Assembly (NCBI RefSeq): GCF_017601095.1
Contig: NZ_JAGFUX010000006.1
Coordinates: 59,050-123,049 of the forward strand
DNA from: Streptococcus suis
GTDB lineage: Bacteria > Bacillota > Bacilli > Lactobacillales > Streptococcaceae
Direction: 5' to 3'
Length of the DNA stretch: 64,000 bases
A program made the translations under genes and the position numbers. Below the pieces are notes generated by a model. That model worked only from the letters and a program-made list of their open reading frames with translations. It ran no database searches and was not told the DNA's origin. This document shows, one piece after another, positions 51,891-60,944 of the stretch; the first letter of the stretch is position 1; each line of letters opens with the position of its first letter.

Positions 51891-52853
51891 TTATTTTATA
51901 AAGATTGCAACCAGTAATACCAAGAGATAAACCAAGGAATAGAGGACGAAACTTTTCACAGCTTCAATAAAAGTTTGACTCTTTACGGGTTTCTTTAAAA
52001 AACGTTTCAAAAATTGAAAGGATGGAACTAGGGCAACCAGTCCTAGCAAGGCCCAGACTGGAAGCATGCCTGTCCCTACAAAGAGTAACCACAGCATCCA
52101 GGACAAGAGCCAGAGGAAAAAGTAAAGTCTCAAACTGACACCCTTCCCCAGATAATAGACCAAAGTATAGCGACGATTCCGAATATCTGTCTCCAAATCG
52201 CAGATATTATTGGCCAACATGATATTGGCAATCAAACAAACCAAAGGCAGACTCATAAAGATAAGCTCTAAGACCTTAAACCAAGAAAACTGCAAGGTCA
52301 TCCACTGGCCGAGAAAATGACTAACCACCAATTGGCTGGGATTTTGAACAAAAACGGCTAGAAAAAAGATGCCAAATCCCATGGTCACTCCAGAAAATAC
52401 TTCGCCCAAAGGCATCCGTGATAATGGAATAGGACCAAAGGTGTAAAAAATGCCAATCAGAAAACATAGGACACCCATTGGCAACAAGAGCCAGCTGGTC
52501 TGCCAAACCAAAATGAGAGAAAAGAGAATGGACCAAAAGAGCAAGAAAAAGATAATCTGCACCATCAGGCCAAAATCCAGTTCATGTTTGCCGATAACAT
52601 TTTCCTCTGTCTGGTAGTTTTTATCCTTGGCCTTATAAAAATCCATGGTATTGTTGATGGCTGTTGTGCACATGTCAAAGGTCAGTACAGCCAATACGAA
52701 CAGGGCAGTGGTCAGCCAATTAAAGGTTTGGTATCGATAGACAGACCAAAGAATTCCCAGAACCATGGGAAAGACACTGGCAACCTTGGTTTTAATTTCG
52801 ACAAATTCTAAAAATTGTGGAAGGCTGAGCCTTCTATTTTGCTTCTTCAACAA
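51891..52853 (-). CDS. UbiA family prenyltransferase (MenA/DmkA-like)
   Basis: This 320-residue membrane protein has about nine helices. The two aspartate-rich motifs of UbiA enzymes are NNTMDFYKAKDKN (about residue 70) and NNICDLETDIRNRRYTLVYY (about 215). It would attach a prenyl chain to 1,4-dihydroxy-2-naphthoate, giving demethylmenaquinone. In EET loci this role is named DmkA. Start: TTG 52853 has GAGGAG seven bases upstream; ATG 52868 lacks one. It overlaps apbE, so both are co-translated. A naphthoate source must lie elsewhere or be taken up. Confidence 0.85.
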   Translation of the reverse strand: MLKKQNRRLSLPQFLEFVEIKTKVASVFPMVLGILWSVYRYQTFNWLTTALFVLAVLTFDMCTTAINNTMDFYKAKDKNYQTEENVIGKHELDFGLMVQIIFFLLFWSILFSLILVWQTSWLLLPMGVLCFLIGIFYTFGPIPLSRMPLGEVFSGVTMGFGIFFLAVFVQNPSQLVVSHFLGQWMTLQFSWFKVLELIFMSLPLVCLIANIMLANNICDLETDIRNRRYTLVYYLGKGVSLRLYFFLWLLSWMLWLLFVGTGMLPVWALLGLVALVPSFQFLKRFLKKPVKSQTFIEAVKSFVLYSLVYLLVLLVAIFIK

Positions 52854-53901
52854 GATGATACTCCTCATTGCTTAAAACGAAGCGATCGGTCAAGCCATCG
52901 CTTAGATAAACACCATGTTCCTTGTCGATAAAAACAGCCTCGACACCATCTAGAGCATTGACAAAGGCCAAGCCCTCTTCAATCCCCATCAAGAAGAGAC
53001 TGGTCGATAAGGCATCTCCTTCAACCGAAGTCTCAGAAAAAACGGTCACTCCTGAAATTGAGTTTTCTACTGGGTAGCCCGTTTGGGGATTAAGGATGTG
53101 ATGGTAACGTACATCATCTACTTCCAAGTAGCGTTCGTAAATCCCAGAGGTCACCACAGAGCCATTTGTCACACGAACAGATCCGACTGTTGCTCCTCTG
53201 ATTTCATCTGGATCCTGAACCCCAACATTCCAACCTTGGTCACTGTTTGGAGAAGTCCCCATAACTACCACGTTGCCACCGAGGTTGATGACAGCTGTTG
53301 TTATCTCCTTGCTGGCAAACAATTCCTGAACCTGGTCAGCAATGTAACCTTTTGAAATCGCCCCCAGCTCCAAGGCCATATCTTCTTCAAGGAAAACGGT
53401 CTGTTTCTCCTTATCAAGCTTGATGGCTGTGTAATCAATATGTGTTAGAGCTGCATCAATCTCTGCCTGACTTGGTTTTCTTGCCTGATCCGAACCAATC
53501 TGCCAGAGATTGCTAACCGCACCAATTGAAATATCAAACAGCCCCTGACTTGCTCGGCTCATCTCAACAGCCTTTTCTATTATTTCAAAAGTCCGCTCAT
53601 CAACCTTCACAGCTTCTTTACCAGCTGCCTGATTGATCCTGTAAATATCCGACCCTTCTATGTTGGTCGACAATAGTTCTTCCATCTCTTTTATGTAAGC
53701 GATGGCTTGATCCATGGTTTCTTCTTGACCAGAATGGTAAATACTTAACTGGACCACTGTATGCAAAAGACTTTCACTTCGTGTCAGAGGAGTCTTTTCT
53801 ACGGCTAACTGGCTACTTGATTGGGCTTGTCCACATGCAGTCAAAAGGAGGCAAAAACCAACCAAGCAAACCAATAAGGCAAATCTCCAATATTTTTTCA
53901 T
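52834..53901 (-). CDS. apbE: FAD:protein FMN transferase ApbE (FmnB-like lipoprotein)
   Basis: This 355-residue lipoprotein (signal with lipobox LTACG, Cys about residue 23) has the ApbE fold: LGAISKGYIADQVQELFASK (about 195), NLGGNVVVMG (about 220) and VEGDALSTSLFLMG (metal-binding Asp and catalytic Thr/Ser, about 315). It takes FAD and attaches FMN to a Thr/Ser in flavoproteins outside the membrane. Its obvious substrate is the lipoprotein at 54010-54513, which has the S-G-A-T site. In EET loci this enzyme is called FmnB. Confidence 0.94.
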   Translation of the reverse strand: MKKYWRFALLVCLVGFCLLLTACGQAQSSSQLAVEKTPLTRSESLLHTVVQLSIYHSGQEETMDQAIAYIKEMEELLSTNIEGSDIYRINQAAGKEAVKVDERTFEIIEKAVEMSRASQGLFDISIGAVSNLWQIGSDQARKPSQAEIDAALTHIDYTAIKLDKEKQTVFLEEDMALELGAISKGYIADQVQELFASKEITTAVINLGGNVVVMGTSPNSDQGWNVGVQDPDEIRGATVGSVRVTNGSVVTSGIYERYLEVDDVRYHHILNPQTGYPVENSISGVTVFSETSVEGDALSTSLFLMGIEEGLAFVNALDGVEAVFIDKEHGVYLSDGLTDRFVLSNEEYHLVEEAK

Positions 53902-53958
53902 CTAAACTACCGTCCTTTTGTCTATCTTAACATATTTTTCTGGAAATCTCTGCCTTAA

Positions 53959-53993
53959 AAAAGAAAGCACAGTAGCCTTGACTACCGTGCCTT
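53959..53993 (-). terminator. Terminator of the PplA-like gene
   Basis: On the minus strand, GCACGGTAG/CTACTGTGC forms a stem with one mismatch, followed by TTTCTTTTTT. Confidence 0.8.
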
Positions 53994-54009
53994 ATCTGAC
54001 TTCAACAGA

Positions 54010-54513
54010 TTAGTCTAACTGAATCGTTTCTGTTTTTCCTTCCGCCGCTGCTGCGAGAAGAGCTGTTGTGCTCTTCACAAAATCTTCAGAAGTGTGGGTC
54101 GCACCAGAAACCACTTCAACGTCAGCAGACTGGGTTTCAACCAAGGCTGCGTTCAATTTTTCAAGAGCTTCAGCAGCTGAAACGCCTGACTTTTCTTTCA
54201 TTTTTGTATTGTATTCTTCATTTTCAGACTTCAAGCTACCATCTTCTGCTTGGTAGTCAAAGTTTGATTCTGTAATTTTACCATCTTTGATAGTGATGGT
54301 GTGAACGATTTTATAACCATAGTCATCTGCTGCAGATTCAGCTGTATAGGTGCCATCTTTCCATGTTGCTGTTTCAGTTGTGGAAGAAGATGCAGTTGTC
54401 GCTGCTTCTGAGCTTGATGCAGTTGTTTCTTCAGTTGTTGAACCGCAAGCGGCAAGAGCTAAGGTTGCTGCGAAAAGTGCCAACCCTTTTAAGATTGTTT
54501 TTCCTGTTTTCAT
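54010..54513 (-). CDS. FMN-binding domain lipoprotein (PplA-like)
   Basis: This 167-residue lipoprotein (lipobox LAACGS, Cys about residue 23) has a Ser/Thr/Ala-rich linker (about 25-48) and then one FMN-binding domain. The flavinylation motif is VVSGATHTSEDF (about residue 137), whose Thr would carry FMN. Listeria PplA has two such domains; this one has a single domain. Attached FMN would pass electrons from the quinone pool to external acceptors such as ferric iron. It has its own promoter and terminator, so it can be made in excess over the membrane enzymes. Confidence 0.88.
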   Translation of the reverse strand: MKTGKTILKGLALFAATLALAACGSTTEETTASSSEAATTASSSTTETATWKDGTYTAESAADDYGYKIVHTITIKDGKITESNFDYQAEDGSLKSENEEYNTKMKEKSGVSAAEALEKLNAALVETQSADVEVVSGATHTSEDFVKSTTALLAAAAEGKTETIQLD

Positions 54514-54548
54514 AACAAAGGACTCCTTTTTATTTTTTGTTGTTTTAT

Positions 54549-54576
54549 ATTATAATAATATACTTTTTGGGGTAAA
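54549..54576 (-). promoter_or_regulatory. Promoter of the PplA-like gene
   Basis: On the minus strand: -35 TTTACC (54571-54576), 16-bp spacer, -10 TATAAT (54549-54554). Confidence 0.55.
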
Positions 54577-54637
54577 ATGTCCATCTTTTTATGCAAAATC
54601 TTTGAGTATTCAAACAAATGTCGATTGGGATTTTTTA

Positions 54638-55633
54638 CTAAAAAATCATCTTCAAGACCTCTTCTAAGTGGGTTCGATTAGTAGAGGGAGGAAAAAGTTC
54701 CAACTCTTTTTTGGCTTTTTTTTCATATGACTTCATTAACTGCGCAGCTTTTTCCAATCCCGAACTCGCCAAGACCTTTTGGTAAATCAACTGAATCAAG
54801 TCAGTATTTTCAGGTTCTTGAGCAAGTAAGTGCAGGTCCGTACGCAGACTGGAATCTTCCTGCAAGGCAAAGAGCAAGGGAGCTGTGTAGATACCATTTG
54901 CGATATCTTGTAGCCCTGGCTTGCCTGAATTCCGACCATCTTTCTGGTAGTCAATCCTGTCATCACGAATCTGAAAACCCATCCCAAGGGATCTGCCAAA
55001 TCGGAAGGCTGCTCGGTGCTTGCCTGCTGGCTGGTCCTTTTGATAGGCCCCCAGTTGACAAGCAAGACCAAACAAGAGGGCTGTTTTCCCTTGAATTTGT
55101 TTGAGATAGGCCTTAAGGGTCATGTCCGTATTGTATTGATTCATCAGCTGTGCCAATTCTCCCCGCAAGAGGCATTCCAAAAGGCGATCGTTTACCTTTT
55201 CTTTGTCTTTCTCCTGCAGACCTAACTCTTCTAGCCCCTTGACTAAGAGCCGCCCTGAAAATGCCAAGAGGTAATCTCCAGTATAGATGGCAATCCGATT
55301 GGAAAAGGTCTGGTGGGCAGTAAGAATACCGCGGCGTTTTTCTGCCCCATCAATGACATCATCATGCATCAGGGTTGCCAGATGCAAGGTCTCTATATGG
55401 GCAGCAAAATACAGTTTTGCTGGGCTGATAGCACCATCCACTAGTCGAGCAAAGTGCAGACACAAGCCTGCCCTCAAGTATTTCCCAGGTGCTTGAACGT
55501 ATTCGTGAATCTTTTTGTCAATGGCTGGGTGAAGGTGTAGCTGTTCTGTCAAGATGATAGCTTTCACTTTCTCCAGTGCCAGTTTCATTTCTAGATCTGC
55601 GTCCCAAATCTGATGAACCACTCGTTTCCTCAC
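54638..55633 (-). CDS. Polyprenyl diphosphate synthase (HepT/DmkB-like)
   Basis: This 331-residue trans-prenyl synthase has both aspartate-rich motifs: LMHDDVIDGAEKRRG (first, about residue 91) and MGFQIRDDRIDYQKDGRNSG (second, about 220). It extends farnesyl diphosphate with isopentenyl units to make the quinone side chain. In EET loci this subunit is DmkB and feeds DmkA. The EetB-like gene is often annotated as the partner component I of heptaprenyl synthase. It starts 9 bases after ndh2 and is in the same operon. Confidence 0.9.
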   Translation of the reverse strand: MRKRVVHQIWDADLEMKLALEKVKAIILTEQLHLHPAIDKKIHEYVQAPGKYLRAGLCLHFARLVDGAISPAKLYFAAHIETLHLATLMHDDVIDGAEKRRGILTAHQTFSNRIAIYTGDYLLAFSGRLLVKGLEELGLQEKDKEKVNDRLLECLLRGELAQLMNQYNTDMTLKAYLKQIQGKTALLFGLACQLGAYQKDQPAGKHRAAFRFGRSLGMGFQIRDDRIDYQKDGRNSGKPGLQDIANGIYTAPLLFALQEDSSLRTDLHLLAQEPENTDLIQLIYQKVLASSGLEKAAQLMKSYEKKAKKELELFPPSTNRTHLEEVLKMIF

Positions 55634-55641
55634 TTACTCTT

Positions 55642-57524
55642 TTATTGTTTTAGTCGGTAGAGATGCTTTGACCTACCGTATAATCGTTTGTCAATAAAGC
55701 GACCCAACCACGGCATAATCCAATAATCCAAACCGAAGGAACGCCCTGCTCCATTCATCAGCGCCACGGCTACTGGGATGAACCAAATGTTGACCCAGTA
55801 AAACATGCCGGACAAACTGAACATAACCACCAAGGCTGCTGTTGCTGCGGATACAATCCAAACAAAAGCTCCCGCAATCAAGGCCAAGCCAATGGCAATC
55901 TCTGCTAGAGTCATGAATTTCTGCATAAAGAGCGCAACTTCCTGATTGGGCATCATAAATTCCATGATGGAAGCAAACCAGTCTGGCATGGAGTCAAGGA
56001 CGGTCATCGGAGTCTCTCCGTAAGCATAGCTCAATCCAAAGATTGGCTCTGCCACTTCAGCCACTGCCTGAGAAGCTCCCGATGTCGCTTCGGCCGCTGA
56101 TGCACCTGACACAGGATCAGCCAACCACGGAAATGGGAAGACAACCTGGTCTCCCATCCAGGAGGTTGTTCCAAATAGACCAAAGGCTTTTTTCACCCCT
56201 TCATAGAGCCAAACCGAGCCGTAGAAAACTCGGAGCGGAACAGACCAAAGCAGGTTCCCCTTGCTTGAAGTATGCCCTCCAAAGATATTGCGTTTATTTT
56301 TAATTTCGAAGAATTCATGGCGAACATAGGCTCCCATGTAGAAGAAACTTCGAATGGTAAAGAAGTACAAGAGGTTGACCATATGCTTCATAGCCATGGC
56401 AAAGAAACCAGACATATGGTACTTGTCCATGAGAAAGGCGACGCCATAGCGAGCACCGATGGAGACCATGAAACCGTCGTATTTCCCTTTGTAGCTGTGT
56501 TTTTTTCCGCCTTGAAGGGCTGCGATGATGTTGCTGGCTGCCGTATGACCTGTTTGCTCTGCAGTTGGACAATCTGCGGTGTTGGTTTACCTTCTTGGTT
56601 AGGATCCTCATAGTAAACCAAATCCCCAGCCACATAGACATGTTCCTTACCCTTGGCTTCCATGTACTGATTGGCAATCAAGCGGCCTGCTCTGCCTTTT
56701 TCAATACCGAAATCACTGGCATCTGTATTGGCCTGAACACCTGCTGTCCAAATGGATGTATGGGTTGGAATCTGGCGACCTGAGGCTAGGGTCAGGCTGT
56801 CCTTTTCCACACTTGCAACTCCGTCACCCAGCACCAGTTCAACGCCTTTTTTCTCCAAGTATTTCTTGGCCTTGACCTGCTCTTTTTCTGTCACCATAGC
56901 CAAGATCTTTGGCGTGGCTTCCACGACCTTGAGAGAGAATTCTTTTGGATCCAGTTTAAACTCGCGCGCCAAGACAGGTACCCAGTCAATCAGTTCTCCA
57001 ATCATCTCAATCCCTGTAAAGCCAGCACCGATAACGGTAAAGGTCAAAAGAGCCCGGCGTCTTGCCTCATCGTGCTCCCGCATAGCCTGATAACAGGCAT
57101 CGATGATGTGGTCGTGTAGGCGTTCGGCTGCCTCGATAGACCAAAGGGTAAAACCATTTTCTTTGACACCCTTGACACCAAAGTCGTTAGCCTCGCCTCC
57201 CATGGCAAGCAAGAGGTAGTCAAATGAGATAGTTTGGTGCTCCGCGACAACTTCTTTCTTGTCGTAGTCAATCTCTACAACCTTGTCAGTAACCAACTCT
57301 ACCTTTGGATATTTCTTGAAAATCCGCTGTAAATCATACTTGATAGCATTGACCTCCACACGCCCTGCTGCCACCTCATGCAGCTCCGTCATGTAGGTAT
57401 GGAAGGAATTTTTGTCAATCAAGATAACTCGAATATCCGAGTTCTTCTTGAAGGTCTTCCCTAGCAATCGGGCGGCAGCGATTCCGGCATATCCAGCCCC
57501 GACAATTACAATGTTTTTTGTCAC
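55642..57524 (-). pseudogene. ndh2: Type II NADH dehydrogenase with C-terminal membrane domain (Ndh2 of EET locus), single-base frameshift
   Basis: Two overlapping frames make one gene. The 5' frame (56388-57524) encodes the flavoprotein: FAD motif IVIVGAGYAGIAAARLLG, NADH motif LTFTVIGAGFTGIEMIGELI (about residue 165), then VYVAGDLVYYEDPNQEGKPT. At about 56564 the reading leaves the family pattern after PQIVQ. The other frame continues with TAEQTGHTAASNIIAALQGG and runs to 55642 as a membrane domain with about four or five helices (DoxX-like). The span is 1883 bases; adding one base gives 628 codons, close to Listeria Ndh2. It would oxidise NADH and reduce demethylmenaquinone. GTG 57524 follows AAGGAGG. 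Either a real mutation or a sequencing error. Confidence 0.88.
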
Positions 57525-57568
57525 GATCCTTTCCTCCTTGTGAATCTTTCAACGTATTCCATGATGTT

Positions 57569-57597
57569 ATTATACTCTTTTAGTTCTTGTTTAACAA
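57569..57597 (-). promoter_or_regulatory. Promoter of ndh2-hepT
   Basis: On the minus strand: -35 TTGTTA (57592-57597), 17-bp spacer, -10 TATAAT (57569-57574), about 45 bases before the GTG start of ndh2. Confidence 0.7.
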
Positions 57598-57689
57598 GTC
57601 TTTTTTTCAATAACTAGTAATAGTTCCCTCTTGAAAACCAATTCTAAAATCAGTAAAATAGAACTAAGATTTGCAAAAGGAGGCTACAC

Positions 57690-58229
57690 TTGGACAATAA
57701 GCAACAACGTTTAATTTTTATCACCATGCTGGCTGCCCAAGCTGTGGTCATTTCATTTATCGAACGGTTTATCCCAACACCATTTTCTTTTGCACCTGGC
57801 GCCAAGCTCGGTCTGGGAAACCTCATTAGTTTGATTGCAATTTTTACATTACCAGCCAAGGATAGTATCAAAGTGGTCTTTCTTCGACTCCTCATTTCGA
57901 CTTTTTTAGGCGGAACTTTTTCAACCTTTCTCTACGGTTTGTCTGGGACTTGCTTGAGTTATCTTGCTATGCTGTCTGCTAAACAGCTGGGGCCTAAGCG
58001 TGTCAGTTCGATTGGTATTTCTATTCTTGGTGGTATGTTGCACAACTTTGGCCAGCTCTTGGTCTTTGCATTTTTTGCTCGTTCTTTGCTGGTCCTAAAC
58101 TATCTCCCTCTCCTGGCGGTGACAGGCATCTTATCTGGTTTTTTAGTTGGGCTGGCTGCGACCTATCTTTTAGAAAAAGTGCCTCCGCTCCGACATTATC
58201 ACCAACAAATTCTAAAAACATGGAAATAA
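57690..58229 (+). CDS. Gx transporter family membrane protein (EetB-like)
   Basis: This 179-residue protein has five or six membrane helices. The family block FIERFIPTPFSFAPGAKLGL (about residues 25-44) and GNLISLIAIFTL are characteristic of Gx transporter/heptaprenyl synthase component I proteins. In EET loci this protein is named EetB and is thought to act with EetA in the membrane. The start is TTG 57690 with a full AAAGGAGG site six bases upstream. It is divergent from ndh2. An ECF-type S-component function is another possibility. Confidence 0.82.
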   Translation: MDNKQQRLIFITMLAAQAVVISFIERFIPTPFSFAPGAKLGLGNLISLIAIFTLPAKDSIKVVFLRLLISTFLGGTFSTFLYGLSGTCLSYLAMLSAKQLGPKRVSSIGISILGGMLHNFGQLLVFAFFARSLLVLNYLPLLAVTGILSGFLVGLAATYLLEKVPPLRHYHQQILKTWK

Positions 58230-58262
58230 ACACCCCTAACTCAAGAGGTGCTTATTTTTATT
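58230..58262 (+). terminator. Terminator of the EetB-like gene
   Basis: CACCCCT/AGAGGTG (one mismatch) forms a stem immediately after the stop codon, followed by CTTATTTTTA. Confidence 0.65.
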
Positions 58263-58295
58263 GTGCTGACTGAACAAACTGATCATTTTCCATAA

Positions 58296-58401
58296 TATAG
58301 TCGAATGAATTAGCTTTCAGACAAGGAACTGAGGTGCAGACAGTACTAGAGTACGGCAAGCCGAAAGTAACAATGTATCAAAGCTAATTCAAATGACTAT
58401 A
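58296..58401. mobile_element. Second MITE-like element (106 bp), RUP-like
   Basis: The ends TATAGTC... (58296) and ...GACTATA (58401) are inverted repeats extending 21 bp with three mismatches (inner part GAATTAGCTTT in both arms). The outermost TA pairs could be the target duplication typical of IS630/Tc1-type elements. No reading frame inside. Its insertion cut the gene remnant on its right, whose last codons come from the element. Confidence 0.7.
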
Positions 58402-58749
58402 AAAGTAGGTGCTGTTTCTTGACCACAGTCAAGTGCATACTTTTTCAACAAGTAGTCATACACTTGGTCTTTAGATGAAAAATAAATAGCTTGGTAGGGT
58501 TCTGAAAGGATAGTTTTTCTACAAATAGTAGTCCCTTGAGCTTTCCAGCATAACCCCAACATGTCCAATAAAAAGGCCATGACCATCTAAGTCGTCATGA
58601 TAAACAACTGAAAACATATTGGCAGCGCTCGAGAAAGTGATTGTTGAAAGATGTTCTTTCATTTTTGCAGCATGTACAGCTAAGTCTGGTTTCATATGTT
58701 CACCCTCTTTTTCTCGATCTAGATTATCCCAAAACAATTCAGAATGCAT
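58389..58749 (-). pseudogene. Remnant of a DUF4300-like protein, frameshifted and truncated by a MITE-like element
   Basis: Two minus frames read as one degraded protein: WDNLDREKEGEHMKPDLAVH and VVYHDDLDGHGLFIGHVGVM in the first, then, after a frameshift near 58530, SEPYQAIYFSSKDQVYDYLL and KKYALDCGQETAPTF in the second. This resembles the C-terminal part of the extracellular DUF4300 family from memory. The last codons (TFIVI and stop) are supplied by the MITE terminal repeat, so the true C-terminus is lost. The N-terminal signal region is also missing: an in-frame stop lies about 40 bases before 58749. Confidence 0.6.
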
Positions 58750-58802
58750 GTAGATTTTTTCAATAAAAACCTCTTATTCCTTTCTTTTTTTCGATTTTGT
58801 GC

Positions 58803-58808
58803 TACAAT
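58803..58808 (+). promoter_or_regulatory. Extended -10 of the ktrB-ktrA operon
   Basis: TGCTACAAT (58800-58808) is an extended -10 element 40 bases before the ktrB start codon. Confidence 0.5.
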
Positions 58809-58847
58809 GTTTTCATATTTTTATTTTTATGAAAAAGAAGGAGACTT

Positions 58848-60197
58848 ATGTCTTTTTTTAGGATAACACTGTCGCCTGGTCAACGGATTGTCATGAGCTT
58901 TTTCATGGTTATCTTGATGGGTTCTCTTTTATTGCATTTGCCGTTCTCGCAACTGCCAACTTCATCAGCCACATACTGGGACAATCTCTTTACAGCTGTG
59001 TCCATGGTCTGTGTGACAGGACTCTTTACCGTCCCTGTCTCTGAAACCTATTCGACCTTTGGTCAGATCATCTGTATGTTGCTGATTCAAATCGGTGGGC
59101 TGAGTTTGATTGGTTTTATCGGACTCTTTGCTTTGAGGGGCGGTCGCAAACTCAGCTTCATCAATATGGCAACCTTGCAGGAGGCTCTCACTCGCTCGGA
59201 TACCAAGCATTTCAGGAGTTTCATCAAGTCTGCCTTTGGCTTTACTCTAGCGGTGGAAGCCTTGGGAGCCCTGCTCTTGTCTTTCCAATTCGTACCCGAA
59301 TTCGGCTGGGAAAAGGGACTCTTCTCGGCAGCCTTTGTGGCGGTGTCTGCCTTTTGTAATGCTGGTTTTGACAACTTCGGTGCGACCAGTCTTGTCAATT
59401 ATGTTGAAAATCCCTTGGTCAATTTGACCATCGCTGCCCTGATTATTATGGGCGGTCTTGGTTTTTCTGTCTGGTTTGATTTTCAAACGCAGATTGGCCA
59501 GCGTCGGAGCCTTCGGAAACTGCGATTTCATACAAAGGTTGTGCTGAGTTTGACGGCTATCATTTTAGTAAGCGGCACTCTCTTGACCCTTCTGACAGAG
59601 TGGAACAATCCTAGTACAATCGGCCACCTCCCTCTTGGCAGCAAGGTTTTAGCTAGCTTTTTCCAGACGGTTACTATGAGGACCGCAGGTTTTGCCAGCA
59701 TCGACTATACTAAGGCTGAGCCTGTGACCCTCTTGCTCTACATCTTTCAAATGATGCTGGGGGGGGCTCCTGGTGGTACGGCAGGTGGAATTAAAATTAC
59801 AGCCTTTTTGACCCTTGTTCTCTACGCCCGCAGTGAGATCATGGGCTTACCCCATACCAATTTCAAGGACCACACTATCGATGCCCTAACTATCCGCAAG
59901 GCTTTTGCTACTTTTAGTGTCTTTATCACGGTCTTCCTAGCTGGACTGGTGGCCATCACAATCACAGACCCACGCCAGCCCTTGCTCTTTCTCGTGTTTG
60001 AAGTTATGTCAGCCCTGGCAACCGTTGGGGTGACAGCTAACTTGACTCCCTACCTGACCCAGGCAAGTCAATTGATTCTCATGGCCCTTATGTTCTTCGG
60101 CCGCATCGGTCCAATGTCCATCCTAATCAGCCTGTCCACCCGCAAACCTTCTAAGAAGGAAAGCCTACACTACGCTAAATCATCTATGATTGTCTAA
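58848..60197 (+). CDS. ktrB: Potassium transporter KtrB/TrkH
   Basis: This 449-residue protein has four M1-P-M2 repeats. Selectivity-filter loops are recognisable: VSMVCVTGLFTVPVSETYST (first), VAVSAFCNAGFDNFG (second), TVTMRTAGFASIDY (third) and SALATVGVTANLTP (fourth), each with the conserved Gly, plus the glycine-rich gating loop GGAPGGTAGGIKITAF after the third filter. It is the K+ pore, gated by the RCK protein encoded next. GAAGGAGAC precedes the ATG. Confidence 0.94.
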   Translation: MSFFRITLSPGQRIVMSFFMVILMGSLLLHLPFSQLPTSSATYWDNLFTAVSMVCVTGLFTVPVSETYSTFGQIICMLLIQIGGLSLIGFIGLFALRGGRKLSFINMATLQEALTRSDTKHFRSFIKSAFGFTLAVEALGALLLSFQFVPEFGWEKGLFSAAFVAVSAFCNAGFDNFGATSLVNYVENPLVNLTIAALIIMGGLGFSVWFDFQTQIGQRRSLRKLRFHTKVVLSLTAIILVSGTLLTLLTEWNNPSTIGHLPLGSKVLASFFQTVTMRTAGFASIDYTKAEPVTLLLYIFQMMLGGAPGGTAGGIKITAFLTLVLYARSEIMGLPHTNFKDHTIDALTIRKAFATFSVFITVFLAGLVAITITDPRQPLLFLVFEVMSALATVGVTANLTPYLTQASQLILMALMFFGRIGPMSILISLSTRKPSKKESLHYAKSSMIV

Positions 60198-60207
60198 AGG
60201 AGAAATC

Positions 60208-60879
60208 ATGCCAACACAAACGATTGGAATTCTTGGTCTAGGTGTTTTTGGAACTACGATTGCTAAAACCCTTCACCATTACGACTGTAACATCATTGCC
60301 GTGGATAACCATGAGCAACGTATCAACCAGCTTGAGTCTATCTTAACCCGCGGCATCGTCGGCGACATCACAGACCGCACGCTCTTGCGAGCTGCAGGTA
60401 TTGACAACTGCGATACCGTTGTGGTCGCAACGGGAAACAACTTGGAGTCCAGCGTCCTAGCTGTTTTGCACTGTAAATCACTCGGTGTGCCAAAGGTCAT
60501 TGCCAAGGTAAAGAGCAAAACCACCAAAGAAGTGCTTTTGAAAATCGGGGCCGACAAGGTCATTTCACCTGAGCGTGAAACAGGGATCTCCCTTGCCAAA
60601 CACCTAATTCACCAAGGTACAACCGATTTGTTTGAACTCGATGACCAAGTGACCATTGTGGAATTCCAGCCACCTGCCAAATGGCTTGGCAAAACCTTGG
60701 CCCAGTTGAAACTCCGTCAAAACTATAAGATGAACATCATCGGCTACCGTAGTAAATTTACTAAAGAACTGAATATCCAGCTATCGCCAGATTATACCTT
60801 TAACGAGGATGAATTGATCATGGCTGTAACGGATAATAATACCGTTGACCATTTTGAAGAATACACCAACAAAATGTAA
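60208..60879 (+). CDS. ktrA: Potassium channel regulatory protein KtrA/TrkA (CabP-like)
   Basis: This 223-residue RCK protein has an N-terminal Rossmann domain TIGILGLGVFGTTIAKTLHH with acidic VDNHE at strand 2, binding ATP/ADP or NAD, and a C-terminal RCK_C domain (about 140-215). The pneumococcal homologue CabP binds cyclic di-AMP through RCK_C and loses contact with TrkH, lowering K+ uptake; the same control is likely here. ATG 60208 with AAAGGAGAAATC, ten bases after ktrB. A hairpin at about 60885-60918 follows. Confidence 0.93.
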   Translation: MPTQTIGILGLGVFGTTIAKTLHHYDCNIIAVDNHEQRINQLESILTRGIVGDITDRTLLRAAGIDNCDTVVVATGNNLESSVLAVLHCKSLGVPKVIAKVKSKTTKEVLLKIGADKVISPERETGISLAKHLIHQGTTDLFELDDQVTIVEFQPPAKWLGKTLAQLKLRQNYKMNIIGYRSKFTKELNIQLSPDYTFNEDELIMAVTDNNTVDHFEEYTNKM

Positions 60880-60944
60880 GATTTAGCCTATCTGCACTGA
60901 GTAGATGGGCTGTCTTTGTGAGATGATGAAAAGGAAACCATAAA

